Assembly: GCA_030323885.1 (NCBI GenBank)
Contig: CM059199.1
Coordinates: forward strand, 35,100,590-35,164,589
DNA length: 64,000 nt
Direction: 5' to 3'
From: Branchipolynoe longqiensis
Lineage: Eukaryota; Annelida; Polychaeta; Phyllodocida; Polynoidae
In this document: positions 1 through 9,243 of the stretch, piece by piece
Position numbering within the stretch: position 1 is the stretch's first letter
Layout: the number at the start of each line of letters is the position of its first letter
The notes under the pieces: model-generated
Database searches by the model: none
The model's input: only the letters and a program-made list of their open reading frames with translations
What the model was told of the DNA's origin: nothing
Made by a program: the position numbers and the translations under genes

Positions 1-800
1 ACGTCGAGATACGGTGACACACGTCAATGTTTTGGACGTAGCTCGATGTACAGGGCAATACATTGGGTTATGTTGGGTTACATTGCGCTCACGTTAGGAT
101 TACTTCAAGATACGTTAGACATTTGTTAGAGCTACGTCGGTCTACGTTGAGCTACGTCGACTTACAGTAGACTGACGGAGAGCGGTAGGAACGTGCAGTC
201 CGTGCGCTGCCAACGCACTGTTAACGTATATCGACATAGGTCTAATGTGTCTCTGACATGTGTCTAACGTTCGTCTAACGTAAGTCCAATGTGTCTTGAT
301 GTATTCAACATAGTTGACGAACGGCTAGCGCGTGTAACGTATGTAACCTGCACTAACGTTCTTCAAATGTAAGCAAACGTGCCATGAACGTGGTGTGAAT
401 GTTTTGCCTTCGAGAATATAAAGGTATCCACATCGAGTGCGTTGAGTGCTTGCTGTCCTTACGCTGAGCATGCTGGACTGTCGTTAGACTGACACTGCTC
501 ACTCCTGGGCCTGACGTCGACTCATGTTACGAATTACATCAGAGTGACACATAGCTATGTTAGGGCGTGCGTAATTATGTGAGTCCTACACTAAGCCGAT
601 GCTAAGGTTTCGCTAGGCTGATGCCGCGCGCTCTGGAGGCTCGTTAGCCTTACATTGGGCCTTTTTTTTCTTTTACGTTCTAACTCATTGACACACATTA
701 CAACCATGTTGTCCGACGTTTCGCCTACGTCCACTACATTGCACTAACGTCCAAATTGGCCCTGCAACACCGAGAATTTCTATGTATAAATAAGTGATTT
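1..800. repeat. ACGT-dense quasi-repeat region
   Basis: No gene is visible. The stretch is built from loosely repeated words around the palindromic tetramer ACGT (about 20 occurrences by eye, against roughly 3 expected), for example taacgt, gtctaacgt and ctacgtcg. Similar words (gtctaacgtatg, gtcgatgtatg) fill the inverted-repeat element at 16217-16959. This may therefore be the inside of a related element whose left end lies outside the window. Confidence 0.5.
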
Positions 801-837
801 CTACGTTCCCCACTCACTGGCCCGTTACATCATAGTG

Positions 838-1096
838 TAACAGGGGTATAACCTTTGAGATATTTGAAGTACAAATATGCCAAATTAATTTTGGCAAGCA
901 CGCCAAAGCTCTTACACCATAGATATCTGCAGTGACAGGTTCTATGAAATTGCCTCAGTATTCTCTTATATAATGGCTACAAATGTATAGCAAGTGCACC
1001 AGTATTTAAGTTAGATACAGAGAATCAAATCTAGATAATTGTTTTGGTTTTTCAAAATTTGTTGTTTTCATGGGACTATGCAGGTTTTAACTACCT
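838..1096 (-). mobile_element. TTAA-MITE, partial
   Basis: Fragment of the dispersed family whose ends read AGCTGCATAGTCCGATG. The diagnostic interior words (ggcaagcacgcc, caaatctagataattg) and the end gggactatgcaggt are present. The other end is missing. Confidence 0.7.
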
Positions 1097-1258
1097 AGGC
1101 TCTTTGATGCAGTCAAGCTACTTGTGTATGCGGCATTTCACGTGCGGAGATGAGTGCAACTCACTTCAGTAGTAGGGTGGCGGATTAATGATCTCTGAAG
1201 CTGCAGGTCAACAGATTTATAGTAACTGATTAGGTGCAGCACCGCAGCCTTAGTCACG

Positions 1259-1610
1259 CCTTTGTTCTGGACCGGGTGCGGTTGCCGAATCGGTAGAGCG
1301 CGGGCCTCGCGTGCGGAAGGTCGGGACTTCGGTTCCCAGTCGTGTCAACCCAATGACTTTAAAATGTATACTAGTCGCTCCCTAGCTTGGGACTCAGCAT
1401 TAATAGGATAGGGCAAGGACTGGTTAGCTCAGTGTCAGGATAATGTGACTGAGTGGGGTATCGGCTCATGGTACCGGTGACCTGATTTCCCAATGGGGCA
1501 ACACTATTATGTTGCCATGAGTGTGCCCTGTCACAAGTCGGTGCCTGTCCTTATATGACCTTAGATGTTGCCAGGATGTAAAACTGCAACAACCAACCAA
1601 CCTTTGTTCT
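1259..1610 (+). mobile_element. S1 SINE, full length with TSD
   Basis: A tRNA-like head lies at about 1271-1350, with an A-box region tgccgaatcggtagagcgc and a B-box region ttcggttcccagtc. It is followed by a body of about 250 bp and a tail of AACC repeats. The 10-bp direct repeat CCTTTGTTCT flanks it at 1259-1268 and 1601-1610. This is the expected result of target-primed insertion using a LINE machinery. The head is the cgaatcggtagagcgc subtype. It encodes no protein. Confidence 0.9.
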
Positions 1611-1895
1611 AGTTGTGCTGTTTATGTACATAACCCTAGCCTCTCGTGGCGTCCGAGAAGACCTCGCATCGGTAACTAGGTTAACACCAATAAGGCCAGC
1701 CTCGTTCTGACTCCTCTATTAATCTATAAATCAGAAGAAGAAAAACTGAGAGCTGATATCAGAGCCAGTCATTAACACCAACACGGGAGTTGGTTCTGAG
1801 GTCATGTGTGTAGGATAACACTTAGAACTTAAATCTACCTCACATTTTGACCTGCCTGGAAATAAGTATCTGCGTGGTTTTCCAAACCCAGTTAA

Positions 1896-2226
1896 AGTTG
1901 CGTAGTCCGATGGTTTCCAGTTTCTGTCATTTTCTGAGATAAATATATTAGCTTGAAAGTTATAATCTACCTTACTTTAGTTTGAAGTAACTTTTATTTT
2001 AAATGGCTAACTTTTGAGATATTTGGAGTGCAAACATAGAAAATTAATTCTGGAAAGCCTGCAAAAATTCCTACACCATAGGATTCTGCAATAACACATT
2101 CTACTAAACTGACTCAGTATTCCATTCTATGTGGCAACAAATGCTTAATAAGTTAGATATGTAGAATAAAATCTAGATAATTATTTGGGTTTTGAAAATC
2201 TGATGCTTTCGTTGGACTATGCAGCT
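1896..2226 (-). mobile_element. TTAA-MITE, complete
   Basis: Both ends are present: AGTTGCGTAGTCCGATGG on the left and the inverted ttggactatgcagct on the right. They are flanked by TTAA (1892-1895) and TCAA (2227-2230). Length is 331 bp with no coding capacity. TTAA target sites are typical of piggyBac and Kolobok transposons, so one of those probably moved it. Confidence 0.8.
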
Positions 2227-2321
2227 TCAATGCAAGATCACACTTGGAATATACTAGTTGAGCTCAAACCCTGTAGGTGGGGATTGGTAAGCTTTGTACT
2301 AGTTACACTCTTTAAATGTGC

Positions 2322-2440
2322 TATAAAATTGCCTCAGTATTCTCTTATATAATGGCTACAAATGTATAAGCAAGTGCAAAGGTATGTAAGTTAGATACAT
2401 AGAATAAAATCTAGATAACTGTTTTGGTGTTTCAAACTGT
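2322..2440 (-). mobile_element. TTAA-MITE, fragment
   Basis: Repeats the middle and one end of the neighbouring copies (ttgcctcagtattctc, aatctagataactg). Both terminal inverted repeats are lost. Confidence 0.6.
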
Positions 2441-2746
2441 ACCAGTTACACTCTTGACTACCCCATGACTATTATTACTGGTACTGTGAGTTCACGCAGG
2501 GAAGGGAAGTGTGGATTTGCATAGAGAATAAGGCATATTAAAAAATGTTCAAAATTAAGTTAGGTGATAGTAGAGTTTCTACTTGTTTCGAAATATGTAT
2601 ATATCCCCTAGCCTGTCACTGAGCACAATCATGAGGGTTGAATGACATTAATAGCCACAGCTGAACAACAGACAATCTCAGACCATGAATGGGCCCTAAT
2701 TAAATCCAGCGAATAGATTTGGTTCAAGCTATGCACATTATGATTA

Positions 2747-2938
2747 CAGTAAAACCTCTCTAAATCGACCGACCATGGGACCGACTTTAAATGGTGAATT
2801 TAGGGAGGTGGTCGATTTAGGGAGTTTTTTTAATCATTACAATGGTATTGTATGGGCGATCGTTTGGGACCCAAATAAAGCGATCAATATAGGTAAGTGG
2901 TCGATCTGTGGAGGTGGTTGGTTAGAGAAGTTTTACTG
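2747..2938. mobile_element. pogo-like MITE
   Basis: 192 bp bounded by inverted ends CAGTAAAACCTCTCTAAATC and its degenerate complement ending agttttactg, with TA on both sides (2745-2746, 2939-2940). These ends and a TA target are typical of pogo/Tigger members of the Tc1/mariner superfamily. A second copy lies at 19777-19954 and a fragment at 50161-50239. It has no transposase. Confidence 0.85.
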
Positions 2939-3009
2939 TAGTGATATTTGAGCATACTCTTTGTGATTAACTAAAGTTGTGTCGAGCGTGTTACATACAC
3001 TCTTTTGAA

Positions 3010-3130
3010 AGCTGCGTAAACTGATGAAAATATCAAATTTTCTAATCCCAAAAAGCAATTGACTTAGATTTAATCCTACATATCCAATTTAGATACTGGC
3101 CCATTCATTAAATATATATTGCCGTCTAGA
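3010..3130 (+). mobile_element. TTAA-MITE, fragment
   Basis: Starts gctgcgtaaactgatg and contains tcaaattttctaa and cctacatatccaat, matching the first third of the family. The rest is missing. Confidence 0.55.
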
Positions 3131-3283
3131 AGTAATATGAAGTTAATTTAATACCACCTATCACTGCTCTATGATATGCACTGAGTTGGGGTAACACAGC
3201 CAGTATAGCTCTGTTTCTGGTGATCCTGGGCTACTCTCCCAGGATGTTCATACCTACGATATACAGGGTCTTACAGGTGCCAG

Positions 3284-3960
3284 TCATCATCATCATCATG
3301 CTGTCGGTCGCGATGCGCAAAGACTGCTTTCATCACTTGACTGCCGCTCTCCATTTAGCTCTCTGCTGTGAGAGTGATGTCCATGAGTCGATCTTAATGT
3401 CTCTCAGCTTCTGGTTTCTCTTTATGGTATCCTTGAACTGGAGACGAGGGTGCCCTCTCTTTCTGTAACCAGAAGACAGTTGAGAATAGAGGATCTGCTT
3501 TGGTAGCCTGTCTGATGACATCCTCATGAGGTGTCCAGTCCACCGGAGATTCTTTTTGATCAGAAGATCTTCCATAGAGGGCAGCCCTGTCCGTTCGAGT
3601 ATTTCCTTATTTGTCACTTTGTCCTTCCAGGTTAGCCTCATGATTGAACGCAGATGTCGCATCATGAAGGCGTGCAGCTTTTTCACCTGTCATCTGTACA
3701 CTGTCCAGGCCTCAGCTCCGTATAGTAGGGTGGATAGCACGATTGCACAGTTGATCTTGCCTTTGACCCGCATGGACACATGGTGGTTGTTCCAGAGTCT
3801 CTGGTGTAGTCGGCCGAAAGATGCGCTAGCCTTGGCCATCCTCCTCTGTATTTCAGCATCAATGCGTCCATCACTTGATATAGTGCTTCCGAGCTAGGTG
3901 AATTCCGGAACAGAGTTCAGCTTGTTTCCGGCAACCATGATATCCTCCTCTCGGGTGCCA
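3284..3960 (-). pseudogene. LINE 3' end, decayed reverse-transcriptase C-terminus
   Basis: Read on the minus strand, this matches the C-terminal region that follows the polymerase domain in many animal non-LTR retrotransposons. Recognisable blocks are LGSTISSDGRID, a region ending in KKLHAFMMRHLRSIMRLTW, then NKEILERTGLPSMEDLLIKK, RWTGHLMRM and a basic GYRKRGHPRLQFKD stretch. It is 5'-truncated and dead. A TAG interrupts the LGST block, and a TGA stands where the paralogue at 48715-49355 has CGA, so a CpG decay is likely. The 3' tail is a short ATG/CAT microsatellite at 3284-3300. The endonuclease and the catalytic part of the polymerase are absent. I cannot assign the clade (RTE- or CR1-like) by eye. 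Confidence 0.85.
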
Positions 3961-4080
3961 GTATCGCCCTGAATTTGGTTCTCCTGTGCTACCCTGCCAT
4001 GTTTGAAAAATGATAGGCAAAGTGTATGACAACCAACGTGTCAGTGTCCACACCAACATTAATTGTAGGCCTATCTATTT

Positions 4081-4215
4081 TCACTTCAGATGTATGTCCT
4101 TAGATAAACCTTAGAAATGAAAGTTACTTTTAAGTAAAGTAGATTATTAATATAATGATAAAGCTAGTACATTTATTGAAAATAAATATGGCAGAAACTG
4201 AAAACCATGGAATTA
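4081..4215 (+). mobile_element. TTAA-MITE, fragment
   Basis: Last third of the family: aaagttacttttaagtaaag, a TA-rich stretch, then ggcagaaactgaaaacca. Confidence 0.55.
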
Positions 4216-4359
4216 TACAACTTTAAGTATATTCAAATAGAGGAATTCATATTCATACACAAAAGATAAGTGTTTATATTACTTTGACAGATGGCACATT
4301 TTATCAGACCAAACAGGTATTAGGGAACTACAGTGGATATCCCTTTAATTAGAGAATAT

Positions 4360-4690
4360 ATTATCGACACTAATTCGAGCACCGATCCAAAAATTGAGAT
4401 AAACTTTGGCATAAAACCATAACAAATTCTTGTGTGTTTTTTTTTGTATTCCTATTTGCGCAAAACCTTATAAACACTAAACCAGGAATTGTGATGAACA
4501 TTGGAATGAACCATTAAAAAATATCATTTGTTTATATTCGTATTTGTTTGTTTATTGCTCCATAATCATGTCATCACAAAAGAAGCAGAATTAGTGAGAA
4601 TTAAAATTACCCTCAGATAAATATCTGTCATTTTAATTAACATTTTGGATTGGCGTTTACAGAGTTTTGCGCCTGAACTCTTCATATTAT
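4360..4690 (-). mobile_element. GAAG-MITE
   Basis: The right end reads ggcgtttacagagttttgcg then CTGAACTCTTCA followed by TA. This is the inverse of the TGAAGAGTTCAGG end seen at 22359. Internal words (ctccataatcatgtcatcac, gcagaattagtgagaatt) match the copies at 8990, 22359 and 31207. The left end is diverged. A G-run lies just downstream at 4777-4793. Confidence 0.65.
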
Positions 4691-4999
4691 CTAGATTTGT
4701 GTCTGTCATGGAAACTATGCTTTGTAATAATGCTTGCTTCACGGTTTGAAGGGTTTCCCCCCGATATAGAGATGGGGTGGGGGGGGGGGGGGATACTAGG
4801 AGGAGTGTGTCTCCACCTAATCAGTAGAACTGATAGAACAGTGGGTGGCAGGCTGTAATAACTGAGTTAAATAGTCTAGTAGCTTTAAAGAAACCAAATT
4901 GAGATGCCAGCCTTGAGCGTGAGGCATTATAGTTATTCGCTATGCACGATGGAAATGAATTACTCTGCAAATAAATTATGAACTTTTCCCCTTGATATA

Positions 5000-5165
5000 A
5001 TGGTTGGTTGGTTGTTGGAATGTTACGTCCTGGTAACATCTGAGGTCATATCAGGATGGATACGAACTTGTGACAGTGCACACTCATGGCAACTTTATAG
5101 GCAACTTTATAGTGCTGGCCTACTGGGAAATCAGGCTGCCAGCACCATGACCTGATATCCCACTC
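5000..5165 (-). mobile_element. S1 SINE, 3' half
   Basis: Begins with the complemented tail ttggttggttgttgg and runs through aacatctgaggtcatatcag to the central body. It breaks off where TTAA-MITE sequence starts. Confidence 0.8.
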
Positions 5166-5512
5166 ATTCACATTATCTTGTTTGCACTTCAAATATCTCA
5201 AAATTTAGCCATTTAAGATAAAAGTTACTTCAAACTAAAGTAAGGTACATTATAATGATCAACCTAATATATTGTAGTGGTCTGCACTGACCTCTCAGGC
5301 AAGTAACCACATAGACAGGTAGGCGTGGGGAGTGTATTGATATCAGGGAGCCTAGGTGGTGTAATGGTTAGCACACTGGCCAGGAATGCAAGGAGATGTG
5401 GGTTCGAGTCCCGCTCTAGGCGCAATATTTCCCATTTTCATCACCCCCACGACAATATTGATTTCAGAAAATGGGAGAAACTCAAAATCATCGGACTATG
5501 CAACTTTTATAA
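5166..5512 (+). mobile_element. TTAA-MITE interrupted by a SINE-2
   Basis: Family sequence runs 5166-5274, stops at aacctaatatattg, and resumes at 5454 with aatattgatttcag. It ends at the terminal block catcggactatgcaact. The gap holds the SINE-2 at 5275-5453. Confidence 0.75.
5275..5453 (+). mobile_element. SINE-2, nested copy
   Basis: A leader of about 75 bp (tagtggtctgcactgacc onward) is followed by a tRNA-like domain with A-box region ggtggtgtaatggttagcac and B-box ggttcgagtcc, then caatatttcccattttcatc. The duplicated aatat(at)tg at the junctions within the host MITE marks both ends. The leader is therefore part of the mobile unit. Confidence 0.8.
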
Positions 5513-5773
5513 TTGTACAAACCGTAAACCTGTTCTACCCTGCTTACCCCTCTCCACTCCATTACTTCATTCTCCTATCAACATCGTGACCTTGACCCCA
5601 TTGGTCGTAATGCGAGCATTGCGTTTGATGCGTGGAGAGGAAGAGACCCCCCCCTCCCCGCTCGTCACGCAGCATTCGCACCTCGCGCGACGTCTGCCTC
5701 TCAGCTTTCCTCCTCCCCCCTCCCCCGGGCCCACTGCTTTCGCACCTCACCTGTCACCGCCCTCCTGCCTCCC

Positions 5774-5780
5774 TTATAAG
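5774..5780 (+). promoter_or_regulatory. TATA box of copy I
   Basis: TTATAAG lies within cccttataaggccgcc, about 130 bp upstream of the gag ATG. The same position in both A repeats of the other copy (about 12558 and 14922) also has a TATA-like motif. It is therefore a conserved core promoter of the element. Confidence 0.6.
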
Positions 5781-5907
5781 GCCGCCCGCCGGCCTCCCTC
5801 AGTCATTCGCCTTCCTGCCCTCCTCCGCGCTCTGCCTTTTTCCTGCTTCTGGCTCTCCACCACCACTGCTTCACCTCGGACCGCTGCATCTCCTCAGACC
5901 GCCCAGC

Positions 5908-7071
5908 ATGCCCGGACACGGAAAGGGTAGGGGCCGCAAGAGCTCCCGCGCAACCCTCATGGCCACCCCGGGGCCCTCCTCGGGCTCGCCGGGAGGCCCT
6001 TCACCGTCTACGGCCCCGGCGTCTCCCTCGGCGCCCCCAGACCGCGCCTCGGGCATCGAGACGGCCGCGATCCTCGAGGCCCTCCACCGCCTCACCACCC
6101 GCATGGACGCCCTCGAGTCGGGGGGCGCCCAGGGGGCACCCGAGAGCCCCCCGCCTGCGCCGAGGCGGCAGGCCGCCCCAGCACCTCGGGTGCGCGCCGC
6201 GGCCGGGGCCCGTCCCCCGCCGCCACCTCAAGCGACCCTGCCGGGGGCGGTGCACCCCCAATACGAACGCTACGGCTGCCTCACCGCTCAAGCTGCCCCC
6301 GCTCCGCCCCCCGCATACCTCCAGGAGGCGCTCGAGCACACCCCAGCATCCACGGCCGATGCCGTCCGCGAGATCCTGGCCTCCGCCGAGGCGCACCACA
6401 CCGTCAGGCGCCGAGGTGTGCCGAGTGACTACATCTTCCCCTCGGACCTCGTGGAGAGGGGCCCTGAGCGGAGGCCGGTGAAGAGGGGCGAGGCGACGAA
6501 GGATGAGTACAACCTCGCCCTCCTCACCCTGGCCAGCCATCCAGCCTTCCCCGCCCACTCCGTCCAGGGCCTCCACCACCACCACCTCACCGTGATGAGG
6601 GACATCCTCGTGCATCCGTGGCCTACCGTCCGCCGTTATTCCGAGGCCATCTTCACCTGGATAGCGGACGGGAGGCTCCCCCATGGATGGCACGACCCAG
6701 TCACCCTCAACATGCTGAGGATGGACTCCCTCACCACGCCCGCCACCCTCACCCAAGCCGCCCCGGCAGCACCAGCCCCCCAAGGCGAGGTTTCTCCCCG
6801 AGGCGCACACCTGCCCCGGGCCCAAGTCGACACCCGCATCGCCTACGACAGGCAGACTCACGGGGCCCCCTGCCCCGCCTGGAACCGCGAGCCCACCTCG
6901 TGCGACTGGGCCCCCGTCGGGGAGGCCCACGGCGAGGCGGGGGCCCGACACCGACACGTGTGCACCTACTGTGCCAACGTGCGGCGCATACTGACGATGC
7001 ACAGCGAGGCCGGCTGCCTTACCAAGCAAGCCCGTGAGCGCCAGACCCCGGCCACCTCGGCGGATTTTTGA
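5908..7071 (+). CDS. Gag-like protein of the GC-rich retroelement
   Basis: Intact 387-aa ORF. I chose the ATG at 5908 (MPGHGKGRGRK) because the other copy starts at the equivalent codon (MPRGKGNGRK). An open frame runs upstream of it but is not conserved as protein. Layout: a basic N-terminus (about 1-15); a short helix with coiled-coil spacing near 50-70 (IETAAILEALHRLTTRMDALE); a proline/alanine-rich linker (about 75-125); a helical middle (about 135-290) with ATKDEYNLALLTL and WPTVRRYSEAIFTWIADG. A Cys/His cluster follows near 325-375 (CPAW, then HRHVCTYC, then H and a final C), resembling the zinc-binding region of Gag-type proteins. Expected role is RNA binding and particle assembly; this is inference. 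There is no protease, polymerase, RNase H, integrase or recombinase. The TGA stop sits in a hairpin at 7059-7077. Confidence 0.7.
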   Translation: MPGHGKGRGRKSSRATLMATPGPSSGSPGGPSPSTAPASPSAPPDRASGIETAAILEALHRLTTRMDALESGGAQGAPESPPPAPRRQAAPAPRVRAAAGARPPPPPQATLPGAVHPQYERYGCLTAQAAPAPPPAYLQEALEHTPASTADAVREILASAEAHHTVRRRGVPSDYIFPSDLVERGPERRPVKRGEATKDEYNLALLTLASHPAFPAHSVQGLHHHHLTVMRDILVHPWPTVRRYSEAIFTWIADGRLPHGWHDPVTLNMLRMDSLTTPATLTQAAPAAPAPQGEVSPRGAHLPRAQVDTRIAYDRQTHGAPCPAWNREPTSCDWAPVGEAHGEAGARHRHVCTYCANVRRILTMHSEAGCLTKQARERQTPATSADF

Positions 7072-7077
7072 TCCGCC
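7059..7077 (+). promoter_or_regulatory. Hairpin spanning the gag stop codon
   Basis: GGCGGAT, loop TTTTG, ATCCGCC: a perfect 7-bp stem with the TGA at the 3' side of the loop. It is conserved in the other copy (13628-13646) with one G-T pair. It could influence termination or simply be structured RNA. Confidence 0.4.
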
Positions 7078-7605
7078 GCCCCCCCCCCCCCCCCGGCCGG
7101 CCCGGGGGGCCCTCCCCGGCGCCTCACCCACACCACTGCCGACAGCCCCGTGACCCCCACCGACAACCCCCCAGCGATCACCGATCGAAACGCCGCCCAG
7201 ATAGAGCCGGGGATCATCACCTCGCACCTCACGCCTCAGACACAGCCCAGCCTCATGAGGAACCCTCCCCAGACAGCGCAGCCGCCGACCATCACGACAC
7301 GGCCTTCATCAACCCGCCCGACCCGACCCCGACCCCCACCCCACCCAGCCCTGAGGACTTCGCCGCCCCCCTGCTCGACCCCCGCGGGACCTCCTCCCCG
7401 CAGCCCCCAGGAGCGGGCCGCCCCTTTTTGGCCGCCCGCTCCCCGTCCACGTAGGCCCCGGACACATCTCCACACCCAGACCTGCAACTCCGGGCCCCCG
7501 CCTCGGGCGCGCCTCAAGCCCTCTCCTCCATTTTGGTGGAGGGCTCCTCGGCGGCCCCCCCCCTCACATGAACTCATTCACCTCTCTGACATTTGCTCCT
7601 TATGA
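7072..7605 (+). other. Proline-rich region after gag
   Basis: Open in the gag frame after the TGA, up to 7605, and rich in Pro, Thr and Ser. The segment TDNPPAITDRNAAQ...EPGIITS has a counterpart in the other copy, but there it is in a different frame relative to gag. A C-run at 7078-7095 separates the two parts and could shift frames. Readthrough, a second ORF, or plain 3' UTR are all possible. I would not call a protein here. Confidence 0.35.
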
Positions 7606-7721
7606 GCCCTCGATATACTTATTCCTTTCTGTGCTCCTCATGAGCCTTACTTGCTTGTTCCTTACTGTGCTCCTCATGTTCATCCTCACTGTTGCCCTAC
7701 CCTCTGTTGCCAGAGGCGCCC

Positions 7722-7727
7722 AATAAA
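7722..7727 (+). terminator. Poly(A) signal of copy I
   Basis: AATAAA within cgcccaataaatgcctc, about 45 bp before the element end. An equivalent signal lies in the B repeats of the other copy. Confidence 0.6.
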
Positions 7728-7772
7728 TGCCTCTTTTTTCCCACCTCCGCCTTGCCTTCTTCCTTTTCGCGC

Positions 7773-7984
7773 ATCACACTTGACCACCACCCAAAACCTA
7801 ACACCCAAGCCACTCACGAGATAAGACTTATTATCCAACTAGCAAGCACATAAATAACCAAATATATCTACTAACCACCATTCAATAAAAATAAAAATCC
7901 ATGAATAACCAAATATATCTACTAACCACCATTCAATAAAGTAATGCACTCCACTCACCAAATGGTATATCATCAACCAATCAA
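7773..7984. repeat. Short tandem duplication, otherwise blank
   Basis: The block aaataaccaaatatatctac plus the following ~20 bp occurs at about 7852 and again about 52 bp later. It lies beyond the 3' end of the minus-strand LINE fragment and may be its tail region. Confidence 0.5.
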
Positions 7985-8462
7985 TAGTTCCGTCCTCTAG
8001 TCGAGGGTTGGATGCAATGGTTCTCCACTTGTCCTGATGGTGTGCTGTTCTGATAGACTGAATAATTCAAGCCTGTCCAGTGTGAAATATTTATAAACCA
8101 TGATGTTCTTGGTCTCCCTCTCCCTCTGCTGCCATTCACCTTCCCTTCCAACAATGTATGGTATATTGAACTCTGACGAATGATGTGGCCAAAATAAATA
8201 AGTTTCTTTGTCTGTATAGTGGCAAACAAGCATTCTTATTTTTAACTTTTTTGAGAACTTCTTTGTTGGTGATCTTCTTTGTACATGATATATTCATCAT
8301 CCTTCGATAAATCCATATCTCAAATGCTGCTAAATGTTTGTACATTTTCTTAGAGATTGTCCATGTCTCAGCCCCATACATTAGAGTAGACCACACATAA
8401 CACTGAAGAATATGCTTCCTTGTATGTATTAATATCTTACTTAATGTTAACACTCTATACAT
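7985..8462 (-). pseudogene. LINE reverse-transcriptase C-terminus, frameshifted
   Basis: Minus-strand translation shows the block that follows the catalytic domain in many animal LINEs: STLMYGAETWTISKKM, then LAAFEIWIYRRMMNISC, then ITNKEVLKKV. After a frameshift near 8225 it continues with KKLIYFGHIIRQ, LLEGKVNGSRGRGRPRTSW and WTGLNY. It differs clearly from the LINE at 3284 and 48715, so it is a second lineage. The start is missing and no polymerase motif is present. Confidence 0.8.
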
Positions 8463-8796
8463 TTTGGAGAATGTTGTTCGGGCTATTGTTATCCTTCTTC
8501 AGGTATATCATGTCTGGCCTTTATACTGGCATGGCAACCATTGAGCACCAGCAAATTTCACAATGTATTAACACAATCATGGCAGCTAAGTAACCAGGCC
8601 CCAGACAACTAAATTTTTCTTCCCAATGAATCCTTATAAAGTATTTTGCTCAAATGGCCTACCTGAGCAATTGCAATTACCGTAGAAGCCATTCGCATAT
8701 ATAGGTATTCCTAATTGTTATATATTAACCTCCACCCACCCTGCTTGCCCACTCCGCTAACAGTAACACCACACCACCCAGCGTCAGTAGAGAACG
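8463..8796. other. No recognisable feature
   Basis: AT-rich sequence. The first part may still belong to the LINE remnant, but I see no readable domain. Confidence 0.4.
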
Positions 8797-8958
8797 GTTG
8801 GTTGGTTGTTGGTGTCTAAGGTCACATGGTGCCAGGGGCCTGATTTCCAAGGTGGACAGCACTATAAAGTCGCCATATGTATGCACTGTCGCCCGTCGGT
8901 ACCAATCGTGATATGACCTTAGATGTTGCCATGACGTAAAACTCCAACAACCAACCAA
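8797..8958 (+). mobile_element. S1 SINE with inverted front (foldback)
   Basis: From 8835 it is plus-strand S1 body and tail (ending aactccaacaaccaaccaa). It is preceded at 8797-8833 by the same tail in reverse orientation (ggttggttggttgttgg, tctaaggtca). The copy is therefore a partial hairpin rather than a simple truncation. Confidence 0.7.
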
Positions 8959-8989
8959 GTCTGGTTAGCCATCAGCAGCAATCGGAGCA

Positions 8990-9243
8990 TGTTAAAAGTT
9001 CAGGTGGAAAATCCTGTAAACGCCAATCCAAAAACAGAGATAAATATTGGCATGAGACATTCAAAAAGTTCATTTTTTTACATTCCTATTTCTTTGTTTG
9101 TTGCTCAATAATCATTTCATCACAAGAAAAGTGGAATTAGGGAGAATAACAATGACCTTCAGGTAAAAATCGCTTAAAAAAATTAAATATTTGAATTGGC
9201 AGTTATAGGGTTTAGCGGCTGAACTCTTCATGAAGAGTTCAGG
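8990..9243 (-). mobile_element. GAAG-MITE
   Basis: The left end is agttcaggtggaaaatcctg followed by gtaaacgccaatcc. The right end is ttgaattggcagttataggg and then ctgaactcttca. The interior matches the copies at 4360 and 22359. Confidence 0.75.

Larger units (their letters stand above)
5605..7772 (+). mobile_element. GC-rich Gag-only retroelement, copy I (A-gag-B)
   Basis: This 2.2-kb unit is about 70% GC within AT-rich DNA. It starts with ggtcgtaatgcgagcattgcg, then tttgatgcgtggagaggaag, and ends ttcttccttttcgcgcatca. GATGCG and its complement, each next to an AGGAAGA-type block, sit at opposite ends as short inverted termini. Inside are a TATA box, a single Gag-like ORF, a proline-rich region and a poly(A) signal. 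Compared with 12108-15156 it lacks the extra A2-B2 repeat. Flanks cTTGACCcca and cTTGACCacc are suggestive of a target duplication but not convincing. Confidence 0.8.

Noticed and set aside
5325..5425. tRNA gene (ggtggtgtaatggttagcac with a B box)
   Set aside because: Part of the dispersed SINE-2 family. The cloverleaf does not close and copies occur at seven other places.
6001..7227. 408-codon minus-strand open frame opposite gag
   Set aside because: Shadow of the very GC-rich gag ORF. It is not preserved as one frame in the second copy and is glycine-rich nonsense.
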